From positions 158,060 to 222,059 of the forward strand of contig NZ_FOZP01000008.1 in assembly GCF_900116115.1 (NCBI RefSeq): a DNA stretch of 64,000 nt, in the 5' to 3' direction. Of this stretch, positions 29,180 to 38,067 are shown in pieces. The notes beneath the pieces are model-generated. The model did no database searches. It was not told the DNA's origin and worked only from the letters and a program-made list of their open reading frames with translations. This DNA comes from Lutibacter maritimus (GTDB lineage: Bacteria; Bacteroidota; Bacteroidia; Flavobacteriales; Flavobacteriaceae). Made by a program: the position numbers and the translations under genes. Every line of letters begins with the position of its first letter. Positions within the stretch are counted from its first letter, which is position 1.

Positions 29180-30262
29180 ATGAAATCAAAAAATTTAAAA
29201 ACAATTTTAATGCTTATAATAGCCTTATTGATTGTACAGATTACCCAATCACAAACTTTAGAGACTCAAATTGATAGTGTTCTATTGGCTGTATTTAAAG
29301 CCTCTGATGAACCTGGAGCAGTGTTTTTGGTAGCTAAAGATGGAAAACCTATGTATCGAAAAGCTTTTGGTAAATCTAACATTGAATTGGATGTGAATAT
29401 GAAACCAGAAAATATTTTTCAAATAGGTTAGATGACCAAACAATTTACAGCTATTGCCATCATGTTATTAGTAGAACAAGGTAGATTAAACGTGAATGAT
29501 GCGATTTCAAAATACATTTCAAATTACCCAAACGGAAAAAATATAACTATTCATCATTTATTGACGCATACATCTGGTATTAAAGACTTTACTAAGATGA
29601 AATCCATTATGAGTATTGCAAAAAAAGACCTTACACCCAAAGAATTGGTCAATTTTTTTAAAGATGAACCTGTAGATTTTTTGCCTGGAGAAAAATTTGA
29701 TTATAACAATTCTGGATATGTCGTATTGGGATATATAATAGAATTAGTGTCAGGAGAGACCTATGAACACTTTATAGAAAATAACATTTTCGAAAAGCTT
29801 GGAATGAACAATTCCCGTTATGCAAGTGATAAAGAAATAGTAAAGAATAGAGCTTATGGTTATCATAATAGAGGCGAGTTTTCAAACAAAATGCAAATTA
29901 GTTTAAGAATCCCTTATGCTTCAGGCTCATTAATGTCTAACGTTGATGATATGTTGAAATGGCAAAAAGCCATTAAGAACAATTCATTAATCACAGAAGC
30001 ATCAAAGGAAAAAGTATTTACTAATTACACCCTAAACAATGGAGAGCATATTAAATATGGTTATGGTTGGCATTTAAAAGATATTAATGGCATACCAACA
30101 AGAGAACATGGTGGAAGTATATTTGGATTTAAATCGATGGGAGTTTATGTGCCAAGCTTGGATATTTATGTAATAGGATTTAGTAATTGCGATTGTAATT
30201 CGCCAACAAAAATAACAAGGGATATTGCCAAACTGGTTTTAGATTGGATTCAACCACAATAA
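29180..30262 (+). pseudogene. Serine hydrolase (beta-lactamase/class C family) with a TAG stop in place of the catalytic serine codon
   Basis: Two segments in the same frame, 29180-29431 (83 codons) and 29432-30262 (276 codons), together form one normal-length exported serine hydrolase. The first ends ENIFQIG, then TAG, and the second opens MTKQFTAIAIM. The family reads IGS-x-TKQFTA there, with the serine of S-x-x-K as nucleophile, so the stop sits exactly on the nucleophile codon (TCG to TAG is one base). The tyrosine motif (FDYNNSGY) and the third motif (REHGGS) are intact, and no other damage is seen. It is a recent nonsense mutation, a sequencing error or a recoded stop. An ATG directly follows the TAG, so an N-terminally truncated, inactive protein could be made. 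Confidence 0.9.
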
Positions 30263-30287
30263 TTGTATAACTTAAAAACAAAAAATT

Positions 30288-30632
30288 ATGCCACATTTTA
30301 TTATAGACTGCTCAGAACAGGTCATAAAATTAAAATCACCACAAGAAATTATACAGAACGTATATAATACTGCAGAATCAACTGGGTTGTTTCTTCCCGA
30401 AGAAATTAAAGTGAGAATCAATCCATTTCAATATTACACTATTGGTAATTCAAAAGATAACTTCATACATGTTTTTGGGAATATCATGGAAGGAAGAACC
30501 AGCCAACAAAAGTTTAATTTATCAAAGAAAATTGTTTCAGAACTCAAAGCAATGTTTCCAAAAGTGCCTATTATTTCCATAAATATTCGGGATTTTGAAA
30601 AAGCTACCTATTGTAATAAAGAAATGGTTTAA
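30288..30632 (+). CDS. 5-carboxymethyl-2-hydroxymuconate isomerase-like tautomerase
   Basis: A 114-residue protein of the CHMI branch of the tautomerase superfamily. The catalytic N-terminal proline follows the initiator Met (MPHFIIDCS), and the segment GNIMEGRTSQQKFNLSKKI matches the CHMI core with its arginine. CHMI normally acts in homoprotocatechuate (4-hydroxyphenylacetate) degradation, but none of the other Hpc enzymes is present here, so the native substrate is open. It follows the serine hydrolase by 25 nt in the same operon. Confidence 0.85.
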   Translation: MPHFIIDCSEQVIKLKSPQEIIQNVYNTAESTGLFLPEEIKVRINPFQYYTIGNSKDNFIHVFGNIMEGRTSQQKFNLSKKIVSELKAMFPKVPIISINIRDFEKATYCNKEMV

Positions 30633-30765
30633 ATAATATCTTTTTATGAAAAATCAAACGCTAGATAGAGGTAAGTGCGCTATATAATCTTTTGTTAAAT
30701 AATAGATTTAGAAAGGTTGTGAAAAGAAAAACAAGAGCGATTAACACTATTAAAAAAATTAAAAC

Positions 30766-31629
30766 ATGAACACTTTAAAAATTAATAATCTAGAGCTGAT
30801 CTATAAAAACGGACATCAAGCAATTAGAAATATTTCTTTAGAAATAAAGAATGGAATGTTTGGTTTATTGGGCCCAAATGGTGCTGGTAAATCTTCTTTA
30901 ATGAAAACCATTGTTGGATTACAAAAACCCACGTCTGGCAGTATTAGTTTTAATGATGTTGATATTGTTAGCAATCCCGATAATATTAAAAAGAATTTAG
31001 GGTTTTTACCTCAGGATTTTGGAGTGTACCCTAAAGTTAGTGCTTCTAATCTTTTAAATCATATTGCTCTTTTAAAAGGCGTAAAAGATAATACAGAGCG
31101 TAAAAACCAAATTCATTATTTGTTAGAGAAAGTAAATCTATGGGATTTTAGAAACAAAGAAGTACATACATTTTCAGGTGGAATGAAACAACGTTTTGGC
31201 GTAGCTCAAGCTTTATTAGGAAACCCAAAAATAGTTATTGTTGACGAGCCTACTGCAGGTCTTGATCCAGAAGAGCGAAACCGTTTTAATATGTTGTTGA
31301 GTGATATAAGTAATGAGGTTGTTGTAATATTATCTACACATTTGGTTGAAGATGTAAAAAATTTATGCTCAGAGATGACCATTATGAACAAGGGGCAGAT
31401 TTTAAAAACAGGTAAGCCAAAAGAACTAATTTCTGAACTAGAAAATAAAATTTGGTCAAAGTCAATTAAAAATGATGACCTGGAAAATTATCAATCAAAT
31501 TACCAGATAATTAGTAAGCAATTAATTGAGCGTGTATTAAATATTACCATCTTTTCTGAAACAAAGCCTAAAGGTTTTGTAGCTATAACACCTTTACTGG
31601 AGCATGTATATTTTAAAACACTTGCCTAA
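30766..31629 (+). CDS. ABC transporter ATP-binding protein
   Basis: A 287-residue nucleotide-binding subunit. Walker A is LLGPNGAGKSSLMK near residue 35, the Q-loop FLPQDFGVYP near 82, the signature FSGGMKQRFGVAQ near 133, Walker B VIVDEPTAGLDP near 155 and the switch histidine LSTHLVED near 185. A C-terminal extension of about 70 residues is typical of ABC-2 exporters that partner with the next gene. The permease/peptidase fusion starts 11 nt downstream. The 134-nt gap before this gene contains no convincing promoter. Confidence 0.93.
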   Translation: MNTLKINNLELIYKNGHQAIRNISLEIKNGMFGLLGPNGAGKSSLMKTIVGLQKPTSGSISFNDVDIVSNPDNIKKNLGFLPQDFGVYPKVSASNLLNHIALLKGVKDNTERKNQIHYLLEKVNLWDFRNKEVHTFSGGMKQRFGVAQALLGNPKIVIVDEPTAGLDPEERNRFNMLLSDISNEVVVILSTHLVEDVKNLCSEMTIMNKGQILKTGKPKELISELENKIWSKSIKNDDLENYQSNYQIISKQLIERVLNITIFSETKPKGFVAITPLLEHVYFKTLA

Positions 31630-31640
31630 ATAATTTTTTT

Positions 31641-34600
31641 ATGATGAATGCTATATTTCAATTCGAGTTAATTCAATTAACAAAACGATGGATTGTGTAT
31701 CCAATTTTTTTGGTCATTGTATTTATAGGAGTTTTTTGCGGTAATAAATTCAATCTAACTGCAGGAGAAGGAATTTATCTAAATTCTCCATACACTATTG
31801 GTTTTATGATTGGAATGTTAAGTTTGTCTATAATCTTTTTTGCCATTCTATTTTCAAATCAATTACTATTTAAAGAATGGGATGCAAAATTTGACATTCT
31901 ATTTTTTGCACTTCCGTTCTCTAAAATGACTTATTTAAATGGTAAGTTTTGGTTTCTTTTTCTTAAAACAGCTTTAAGTTTTGTTTTGTTGATTTTAGGC
32001 TTTGTAATTGGTCAAAATTTGAGAAATGGAAATGAAATACAAGCTACTTTTAATATATGGCATTATTTGTATCCACTACTTATTTTTGGCATACTTAATT
32101 GTTTTTTGGTTTGTAGCTTTTTGTTTTTCATCGCTTATTCAACACGCAAAAAATTATTAGTGGTTGTTGGAGGACTTCTACTTTATGTACTTTATATGGT
32201 GCTTTTAATTTTTTCTAACTCTCCATTCATGTCAAGTAGTTTGCCGCAGTCTATTGAAGCACAACAAATTTCTGCGTTTATTGATCCTTTCGGGTTATCA
32301 GCTTATTTTTATGAAGCAAAGACATTTTCGGTACAACAAAAGAATGAGTTTATTTTGCCATTGAGTGGGTTACTATTAATAAACAGATTAATTGTAGTAC
32401 TAGTATCTGGATTCTTTTTATGGATGAGTTATAGATTGTTTACTTTTTCTAATAGTAAAACACATAAAAAGAATAAAAAAATTGAATTAGCAAAGTCAAA
32501 TTCAGGAATAAAATTGACTGTTTTAAAAACACCAAAACTTAGTTTTGGAAATTTGGTGAGTTTTAAATCGTTAGTATCTTTTGCAAAAAATGATATAATG
32601 TATCTTTTTAAGAGCATTACCATTGTTGCAGTTTCTATGCTGTTGTTATTTTATATAGGAATGGAAATGTTTGCTGAAATAGATAAAGGAATTCGATTAC
32701 CCGAAAAATACGCGAGCTCAGGACTTTTAGCTACGTCAATTTCTAAAAACTTTTATTTATTTGGATTATTGATTTTGGTCTATTTCATTAATGATGTTTA
32801 CTGGAGAAGTCACGCTTCAGGATTTGAATTAATTGAAAAAAGTACTTATTTATCTAAAAATAAGTTAAAAGGACATTTTGTTTCCATAAGTATTTTAGTA
32901 TTTTTTTTCACTTTTATTTTAATTGCTGAAGCTTTAGTATTTCAATTTAGCTATAATTACTTTTATATTGATTGGTATGCATATCTCGGTGTTACTACCT
33001 TTAATACAATTCCTTTAATAATTTTTTCAGCTTTTTTATTGTTGATAAACGATACTATAAAAAATAGATTTGTAGCCTTAGGAGTTTCAACAGTAGCAGT
33101 TTTTATATTAGCAACCCCTTTGGCTAAAACAATTATTTCATATCCATTAGTACATATATTTTCTGGTTTTAAAGGAAATTATAGCGATTTTAATGGATAC
33201 GGAATTTACATTGCAGCTTTCTCACAACGATTATTTTTTGGATTCGGTTTTATTGCTTTATTATGGGTTTTAAATGATTTCCTAAAGACAAGAGTGTGGC
33301 AAATTGGAAAATCTATTTTTGTTACTGTTTTAGTGATTTTGAGTTTTTTTAGCGGAACTCATTTTATGAAATGTTACACTCCAAAGGATGAAGAAAAAGC
33401 TATTGCAGAAGCAGTACAATACGAAAAAAACTTTCGAAACTATCAAACTTTAGCACAACCAACAATTACAGATGTAACTACGGAAATTCACCTTTACCCT
33501 TCAGAAAACGCATATCAAATACATGGAGAATATATTTTAAGAAATTTAACAGAAAAACCTATAACCAATGTATTAATCAATTTTCATCCAGATTTAAAAA
33601 TTGAATCGGCTTTATTTAACAATACTAATGAAAGTGTGAAAATAAATGATTATGTATCTGAAATAAAACTAAAAAAAACATTATTACCTAATGAGGAAGC
33701 AACTTTAAACTTCACGTTATCGTACAAGTGGTTTGCTGTTAATGGCCATCAATCTTTCAATGCTATTGTTAAAAATGGATCTTTTATGCGAATTAGCAAC
33801 TTTTATCCTACTATTGGTTATCAAAGTGATCGAGAAATTGAAGATGAACAAAAGCGTAAAGAATTTCAACTAGGAAAAGCTTCTGAAATAAAGAAATTGG
33901 AAGCACCAGAAGTTTCTAAAAACGATTTTATAAATTTAAATATGACGCTTTCAACGGAAGCAAACCAAACGGCAGTAGGTACTGGAGATTTAGTAAAAAA
34001 ATGGTCTGAAAATAATAGAAATTATTCAAGTTATGTAGCAGAAAAGTTACCATTTAGATTTGCTGTGTCATCTGCTGACTATGAGCGCAAATCAATTCAA
34101 TATAAACATATAAATATCAATGTGTATTACACCAAAAATCATTTTGAAAATGTAGACCATTTGCTAGGTAATGCTAAACTAACATTGGATTATTGTACAG
34201 ATAATTTTGGACCATACCCTTTTAAGAGCATCAATTTTGTTGAAGTTTCATCTTTTACAAAAGGCTTTGCTGGTACTGCGTATCCTTCAGCAATCTTTAT
34301 GACCGAGGATATGATTTTTCATACAAACATTCAAACCGACACAAAACAAGATGTTATTAATGAGTTGGCAGGACACGAACTTTCACATCTTTGGTGGGGC
34401 AATAGTCAAATCAACCCAGACAATAGAGAAGGTGCTACAATGCTTACTGAAACTTTGGCAATGTATACAGAAATGATGCTGTATAAAAAGATGTATGGTA
34501 AAGAAAAAATGATGGAAAGATTACAAATTCATCAACAAATTTATGATAGCGAAAAAGGATTGTATGGCAATCACCCTCTATATAAAGTGAAGCATGGACA

Positions 34601-34814
34601 TTCACACATTGCATATTCTAAAGGAGCAATTGTTATGGTACAATTAAGTGAATTAATTGGAGAAGAACAAGTAAATATTGCGCTCAAAAACTTCCTTTTG
34701 AACAATCAGTATCCTAAAAAACCAACATCGTTAGATTTACTTAAGGAGTTTTATAAAGTTGCACCAAATAAAACTATAAAATCTGAAATTGATAAATTAT
34801 TTAAGATAATTTAA
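31641..34814 (+). CDS. ABC-2 type permease fused to an M1 family metallopeptidase
   Basis: A 1057-residue fusion. The first 570 residues contain about twelve membrane helices in two ABC-2 permease-like halves, split by a soluble loop at roughly 275-300. After the last helix (ILSFFSGTHFMKC) an aminopeptidase-N-like region fills residues 590-1057. Zinc ligands are HELSHLWWG near residue 912 and the downstream glutamate in MLTETLAMYTE, with a tyrosine in HIAYSKGA. The usual GAMEN substrate loop is replaced by KGFAGTAYPS, so exopeptidase specificity is uncertain. The peptidase side should face the periplasm or the cytosol according to an even or odd helix count. It pairs with the ATPase upstream. 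Confidence 0.9.
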   Translation: MMNAIFQFELIQLTKRWIVYPIFLVIVFIGVFCGNKFNLTAGEGIYLNSPYTIGFMIGMLSLSIIFFAILFSNQLLFKEWDAKFDILFFALPFSKMTYLNGKFWFLFLKTALSFVLLILGFVIGQNLRNGNEIQATFNIWHYLYPLLIFGILNCFLVCSFLFFIAYSTRKKLLVVVGGLLLYVLYMVLLIFSNSPFMSSSLPQSIEAQQISAFIDPFGLSAYFYEAKTFSVQQKNEFILPLSGLLLINRLIVVLVSGFFLWMSYRLFTFSNSKTHKKNKKIELAKSNSGIKLTVLKTPKLSFGNLVSFKSLVSFAKNDIMYLFKSITIVAVSMLLLFYIGMEMFAEIDKGIRLPEKYASSGLLATSISKNFYLFGLLILVYFINDVYWRSHASGFELIEKSTYLSKNKLKGHFVSISILVFFFTFILIAEALVFQFSYNYFYIDWYAYLGVTTFNTIPLIIFSAFLLLINDTIKNRFVALGVSTVAVFILATPLAKTIISYPLVHIFSGFKGNYSDFNGYGIYIAAFSQRLFFGFGFIALLWVLNDFLKTRVWQIGKSIFVTVLVILSFFSGTHFMKCYTPKDEEKAIAEAVQYEKNFRNYQTLAQPTITDVTTEIHLYPSENAYQIHGEYILRNLTEKPITNVLINFHPDLKIESALFNNTNESVKINDYVSEIKLKKTLLPNEEATLNFTLSYKWFAVNGHQSFNAIVKNGSFMRISNFYPTIGYQSDREIEDEQKRKEFQLGKASEIKKLEAPEVSKNDFINLNMTLSTEANQTAVGTGDLVKKWSENNRNYSSYVAEKLPFRFAVSSADYERKSIQYKHININVYYTKNHFENVDHLLGNAKLTLDYCTDNFGPYPFKSINFVEVSSFTKGFAGTAYPSAIFMTEDMIFHTNIQTDTKQDVINELAGHELSHLWWGNSQINPDNREGATMLTETLAMYTEMMLYKKMYGKEKMMERLQIHQQIYDSEKGLYGNHPLYKVKHGHSHIAYSKGAIVMVQLSELIGEEQVNIALKNFLLNNQYPKKPTSLDLLKEFYKVAPNKTIKSEIDKLFKII

Positions 34815-34851
34815 AATGAAGATTAATTACATAAAACTAAAATCACATGAA

Positions 34852-35940
34852 ATGAAAGACATTATAAAATTATTAGGGGTAATAGGAATTTTTACTATCT
34901 CTATTTCTTGTTTTGCAAACAGCAATTTGCGTTATAGAGATTCACTGTCAGTTGACTTAATCATTAAAACAAAAGAGGTTAAAATTGGCGGTACCCTAAC
35001 TATACCAACAGATCTTAAAACGTCATCCTTGGTTATAATGCTATCAGGAAGCGGTGATCAGGATAGGGACGAAACATTAGAAAGCTTTAAAATAATGAAG
35101 ATTATAGCCGAACATCTAGCTTCTCAAGGAATTGCATCTTTCCGTTATGACGATAGAGGTGTAGGAGAAAGCACAGGTGATTTTGTAAATAGTACAATTG
35201 AAGACCATTCAAAGGACTTGGAAAACATAATGAACTATTTTAAAACTAGCAAAGAGCATTATTTTAAGGATTTTGTTTTATTTGGACATAGCCAGGGCGG
35301 CATTCTTGCTGGTAAAGTGGCTGTTGGGAATGAATCAGTTAAAAAGGTGGTTTTAATGGGGGCACCAGGAGTACCATTAATCGAAGTAGTAACTTATCAG
35401 GTGAGACAAGATTATGAACAAACAGATTTACCTAAAAATTTAATTGAAGCAGATGTGACTGCACATAATAAACTCATGAGGGCTATCGAAGATGATAAGA
35501 ATATTAATGAAGCTTACCAATTATTCAGACAAACAACTGAATCTATTTTATTTGAAATGGATGTAAAAAATAGCGTTGATTCCGTAAAAATAAAGCAACA
35601 AGCAATAGCAAAAGCCGATGAATTTAAAATTATTTATGGGCTACCTTCTCTAACATCATTTCTTTATTACGATCCTTCAAAAGATTTAGAACAATTGGAA
35701 GTACCTGTATTGGGTTTATTTGGAGGTTTAGATTTTCAGGTTCCTATTCACCAAAATAAAGACCGAATGGAAAATGCCCTTTTAAAATCAGGGACGGATT
35801 ATCATTTCATAACATTTGAGAATGCGAATCATTTTTTCCAAAAAGCAAAAACGGGTAAAAGAGATGAGTACAGCAAACTTGAAAAGAAATTTGTAGACAA
35901 TTTTTTAGATGAAATTTCAAATTGGATCATCGAAAATTAA
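34852..35940 (+). CDS. Exported alpha/beta hydrolase
   Basis: A serine hydrolase of 362 residues from the preferred ATG at 34852, which places a hydrophobic signal (KLLGVIGIFTISIS) at the N-terminus; an in-frame ATG 36 nt upstream is possible. Motifs: LSGSGDQDRDE (oxyanion region), FRYDDRGVGESTGDF, the nucleophile elbow FGHSQGG, LFGGLDFQVP (acid) and ENANHFF (catalytic His). This pattern resembles dienelactone hydrolase-like or acyl-peptide esterases. The substrate is unknown. It starts just after the permease/peptidase gene, in the same transcript. Confidence 0.88.
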   Translation: MKDIIKLLGVIGIFTISISCFANSNLRYRDSLSVDLIIKTKEVKIGGTLTIPTDLKTSSLVIMLSGSGDQDRDETLESFKIMKIIAEHLASQGIASFRYDDRGVGESTGDFVNSTIEDHSKDLENIMNYFKTSKEHYFKDFVLFGHSQGGILAGKVAVGNESVKKVVLMGAPGVPLIEVVTYQVRQDYEQTDLPKNLIEADVTAHNKLMRAIEDDKNINEAYQLFRQTTESILFEMDVKNSVDSVKIKQQAIAKADEFKIIYGLPSLTSFLYYDPSKDLEQLEVPVLGLFGGLDFQVPIHQNKDRMENALLKSGTDYHFITFENANHFFQKAKTGKRDEYSKLEKKFVDNFLDEISNWIIEN

Positions 35941-35963
35941 TGAATTATTTAAAGCAATATAAA

Positions 35964-36407
35964 ATGAAAAATAGAATTGACTATATAGATAAAGTTGAAT
36001 ATAGAGAAGTTGTAGATGTTTGGGAAGCATCTGTAAGAGCAACTCATCGCTTTTTAAAAGAAGAAGACATCGCCTATTTCAAACCTTTAATTCTGAACAC
36101 TTATTTAGACGTTGTTGAATTAAGATGTTATAGAGATGAGAATTATAAAATTATTGGGTTTGTAGGTGTAGCTGATGGAAATATAGAGATGCTATTTATT
36201 CACCCAGCACATAGAGGTAGAAGAATAGGTAAAACCTTGTTGAATTATGCACTCAAAAATTTGAACGTTACCAAAGTAGATGTGAATGAACAGAATGAAC
36301 AAGCTGTCGGATTTTACAAACACTGTGGCTTTGAAACCATAGGGCGATCTGAATTGGATGCCTCTGGAAAACCCTATCCAATTTTACACATGGAATTAAT
36401 AAAATAA
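35964..36407 (+). CDS. GNAT family N-acetyltransferase
   Basis: A 147-residue acetyl-CoA-dependent transferase of the YjaB-like type. The acetyl-CoA pyrophosphate loop is PAHRGRRIGKTLL near residue 80, preceded by MLFIH and followed by VNEQNEQAVGFYKHCGFE, the classic beta5-alpha4 region. Two upstream ATGs exist (35922 and 35940, the latter overlapping the preceding stop as TAATG); 35964 lies in the most A-rich context. The acceptor is unknown. Same operon. Confidence 0.85.
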   Translation: MKNRIDYIDKVEYREVVDVWEASVRATHRFLKEEDIAYFKPLILNTYLDVVELRCYRDENYKIIGFVGVADGNIEMLFIHPAHRGRRIGKTLLNYALKNLNVTKVDVNEQNEQAVGFYKHCGFETIGRSELDASGKPYPILHMELIK

Positions 36408-36412
36408 AAAAC

Positions 36413-36874
36413 ATGAAACTAAAATTTATTTTTATCACGCTATTGTTTAGTGTTCATAATATGGTTCAAGCACAACAAAACAACATAATTACACATAAAG
36501 ATTGGCTCAACTATACTTTAAATCAGTATTATAAGCTCAACCTAATAGTATTTCAGCAAAACTCAACCTTAAAAGACATCGATAAAATCTTTGAACTGTT
36601 TACCGATGATTTCACTTATGTGCATCCAAACTATGGTGGTGTTTATACACGTGAAGAGCTTTACAAAGGTTACAAGAGAAATCAAGGTAATGGAGGCTAT
36701 GACGGAAGTGTTGTTGATATAAAAATCCAGAACATTATTTATGGCTTAAATGCCATTACAGTAAGTAAACGCTTCATCACAAAAGAAAATGGTAAAATGG
36801 TTGAAGGTAATGAACAAATGGCACTTTTTAAATTTAAGCATGGGAAGATTTTTATGATTAAGGAGTATTGGTAA
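36413..36874 (+). CDS. Exported NTF2-like (SnoaL-type) protein
   Basis: A 153-residue protein with a signal peptide (MKLKFIFITLLFSV... ending VQAQ) and one nuclear-transport-factor-2-like cone domain. Typical elements are the helix-rich start, LFTDDFTYVHPNYGGVYTREEL and the final strand KHGKIFMIKEYW. Such proteins bind small hydrophobic ligands or act as simple lyases/isomerases; no catalytic dyad is clear here. The gene follows the GNAT by 5 nt. Confidence 0.78.
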   Translation: MKLKFIFITLLFSVHNMVQAQQNNIITHKDWLNYTLNQYYKLNLIVFQQNSTLKDIDKIFELFTDDFTYVHPNYGGVYTREELYKGYKRNQGNGGYDGSVVDIKIQNIIYGLNAITVSKRFITKENGKMVEGNEQMALFKFKHGKIFMIKEYW

Positions 36875-36896
36875 CATTTTAAAAAATTGAGTAATC

Positions 36897-37556
36897 ATGA
36901 AACACGGAATAGTAACAGGAAGTAGCAGAGGTATTGGTTTGGCAACAGTTGAGTTGTTGACCAAACATTCAAATTTTAAGGTGATTGGCTCTTCTACTTC
37001 AGGAAATCATCTATTAGATAACGTTAATTTTAAATGCTTTAAACTTGATTTAGCTAATAGCGATTCTATTGCTGAATTTGTAGAGAATTTAGGCGATGTA
37101 AAACTTGACTTTTTAATCAACAATGCAGGAATATTACTAGAAAAATGGGATGAGTCAAATATTAATATGCGGCAGTTAAAAAATACTTTTGATATTAATT
37201 TTTTTGGAACAATCGAGTTAACTGAAAAACTTTTACCATTATTAAATAAAGAAGCTCATATAGTAAACATTACTTCTGATTGGGGATCTTTTAGTGAACA
37301 GAATTTTGATGCTTTTCAGCCACATTATAAAATGTCTAAAGCAGCTTTAAATATGTATACTAAATTATTAGCAAAAAGATTAGATAACAAAGAGATAACA
37401 GTTTCATCACTAGATCCAGGATGGACACAGACAGATATGGGAGGCCAAGAAGCATCTCGTAAGCCTGAAGAAGTTGCTAATGATATTTTAAATTTATTAA
37501 GCAATAATGTTAAAAGTGGACAGTTTTGGCATCAAGGTAAGATTAGAGAATGGTAG
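36897..37556 (+). CDS. Short-chain dehydrogenase/reductase
   Basis: A 219-residue classical-type SDR. The NAD(P) loop is TGSSRGIGLATVELL near residue 5, NNAG at about 78, serine in NITSDWGS near 125 and catalytic tyrosine-lysine in HYKMSKAALNMY near 145. DPGWTQTDMGG resembles the SDR branch of C-factor/carbonyl reductases. The serine after the Rossmann glycine followed by Arg suggests NADP. It is probably the last gene of the 27772 operon; a separate promoter follows. Confidence 0.9.
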   Translation: MKHGIVTGSSRGIGLATVELLTKHSNFKVIGSSTSGNHLLDNVNFKCFKLDLANSDSIAEFVENLGDVKLDFLINNAGILLEKWDESNINMRQLKNTFDINFFGTIELTEKLLPLLNKEAHIVNITSDWGSFSEQNFDAFQPHYKMSKAALNMYTKLLAKRLDNKEITVSSLDPGWTQTDMGGQEASRKPEEVANDILNLLSNNVKSGQFWHQGKIREW

Positions 37557-37574
37557 TTAAATAGAAAATGGTTC

Positions 37575-37618
37575 TTAACTAAAGTCAATGAATAAATTTT
37601 AATCACATAATACTTTTG
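37575..37618 (+). promoter_or_regulatory. Activator-type promoter: TTAACTAAAGTCAAT box, 21 nt, TACTTTTG
   Basis: The same 15-bp element as at 26886 stands at 37575-37589. It is again exactly 21 nt upstream of a consensus -7 box, here TACTTTTG (37611-37618). The sequence between box and -7 element is otherwise different, so the match is not a recent duplication. It lies 22 nt before the lipoprotein start. Confidence 0.75.
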
Positions 37619-37639
37619 CTTTATAATAAAAATAAAATC

Positions 37640-37969
37640 ATGAATATTAAAAAAGTATTATTTGGGATGTTAATTTGTTTGTCAATATCATCCTGTTCAG
37701 TGCAACAATTTGCGGTGAATACAGAAACACAACCATTTGAAAATGGAGGAAAAGTGTTTGGAGAAAAAACAAAAGAATTAACCTTTAAAAAAACAAGTGA
37801 TTTGCATGTACTAGGTATCAATGTTAAGGAAAGTAATGTGGAAGCACTTGTTGAAGAACTGGATGCTAAAAAGTATACCATTGAAACAAAATCTAGTTTA
37901 TGGCTTCAAATTCTTTCATTAGGAATAGTTGATTTTAAAACTGTTAAAGTAATTAAAAGAGAAATATAA
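37640..37969 (+). CDS. Small lipoprotein of unknown function
   Basis: A 109-residue protein from the ATG at 37640 (MNIKKVLFGMLICLS), which gives a good lipoprotein signal with lipobox SISSC. I do not recognise the mature domain. It has a predicted beta-rich body with TKELTFKKTSDLHVLG and a C-terminal SLGIVDFKTVKVIKREI. It is a single gene between an activator-type promoter and a hairpin terminator. It may share its regulator with the DUF4386 gene. Confidence 0.72.
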   Translation: MNIKKVLFGMLICLSISSCSVQQFAVNTETQPFENGGKVFGEKTKELTFKKTSDLHVLGINVKESNVEALVEELDAKKYTIETKSSLWLQILSLGIVDFKTVKVIKREI

Positions 37970-37994
37970 TACTCTCAAGTTAATAGTAATAATT

Positions 37995-38027
37995 AAGAAG
38001 TTCTGGGATTTATTTCTAGAACTTCTT
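37995..38027 (+). terminator. Hairpin terminator of the small lipoprotein gene
   Basis: A 10-bp perfect stem AAGAAGTTCT / AGAACTTCTT with a 13-nt loop, 26 nt after the stop. The T-run behind it is short. Confidence 0.6.
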
Positions 38028-38067
38028 TAAATTGTTGTAAAAAAAGGCAGACCTAAAATTCAATGAT

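Noticed and set aside
30640..30765. A start-less frame in front of the ABC ATPase gene and a 13-codon ATG frame.
   Set aside because: Both are too short and have no family resemblance.
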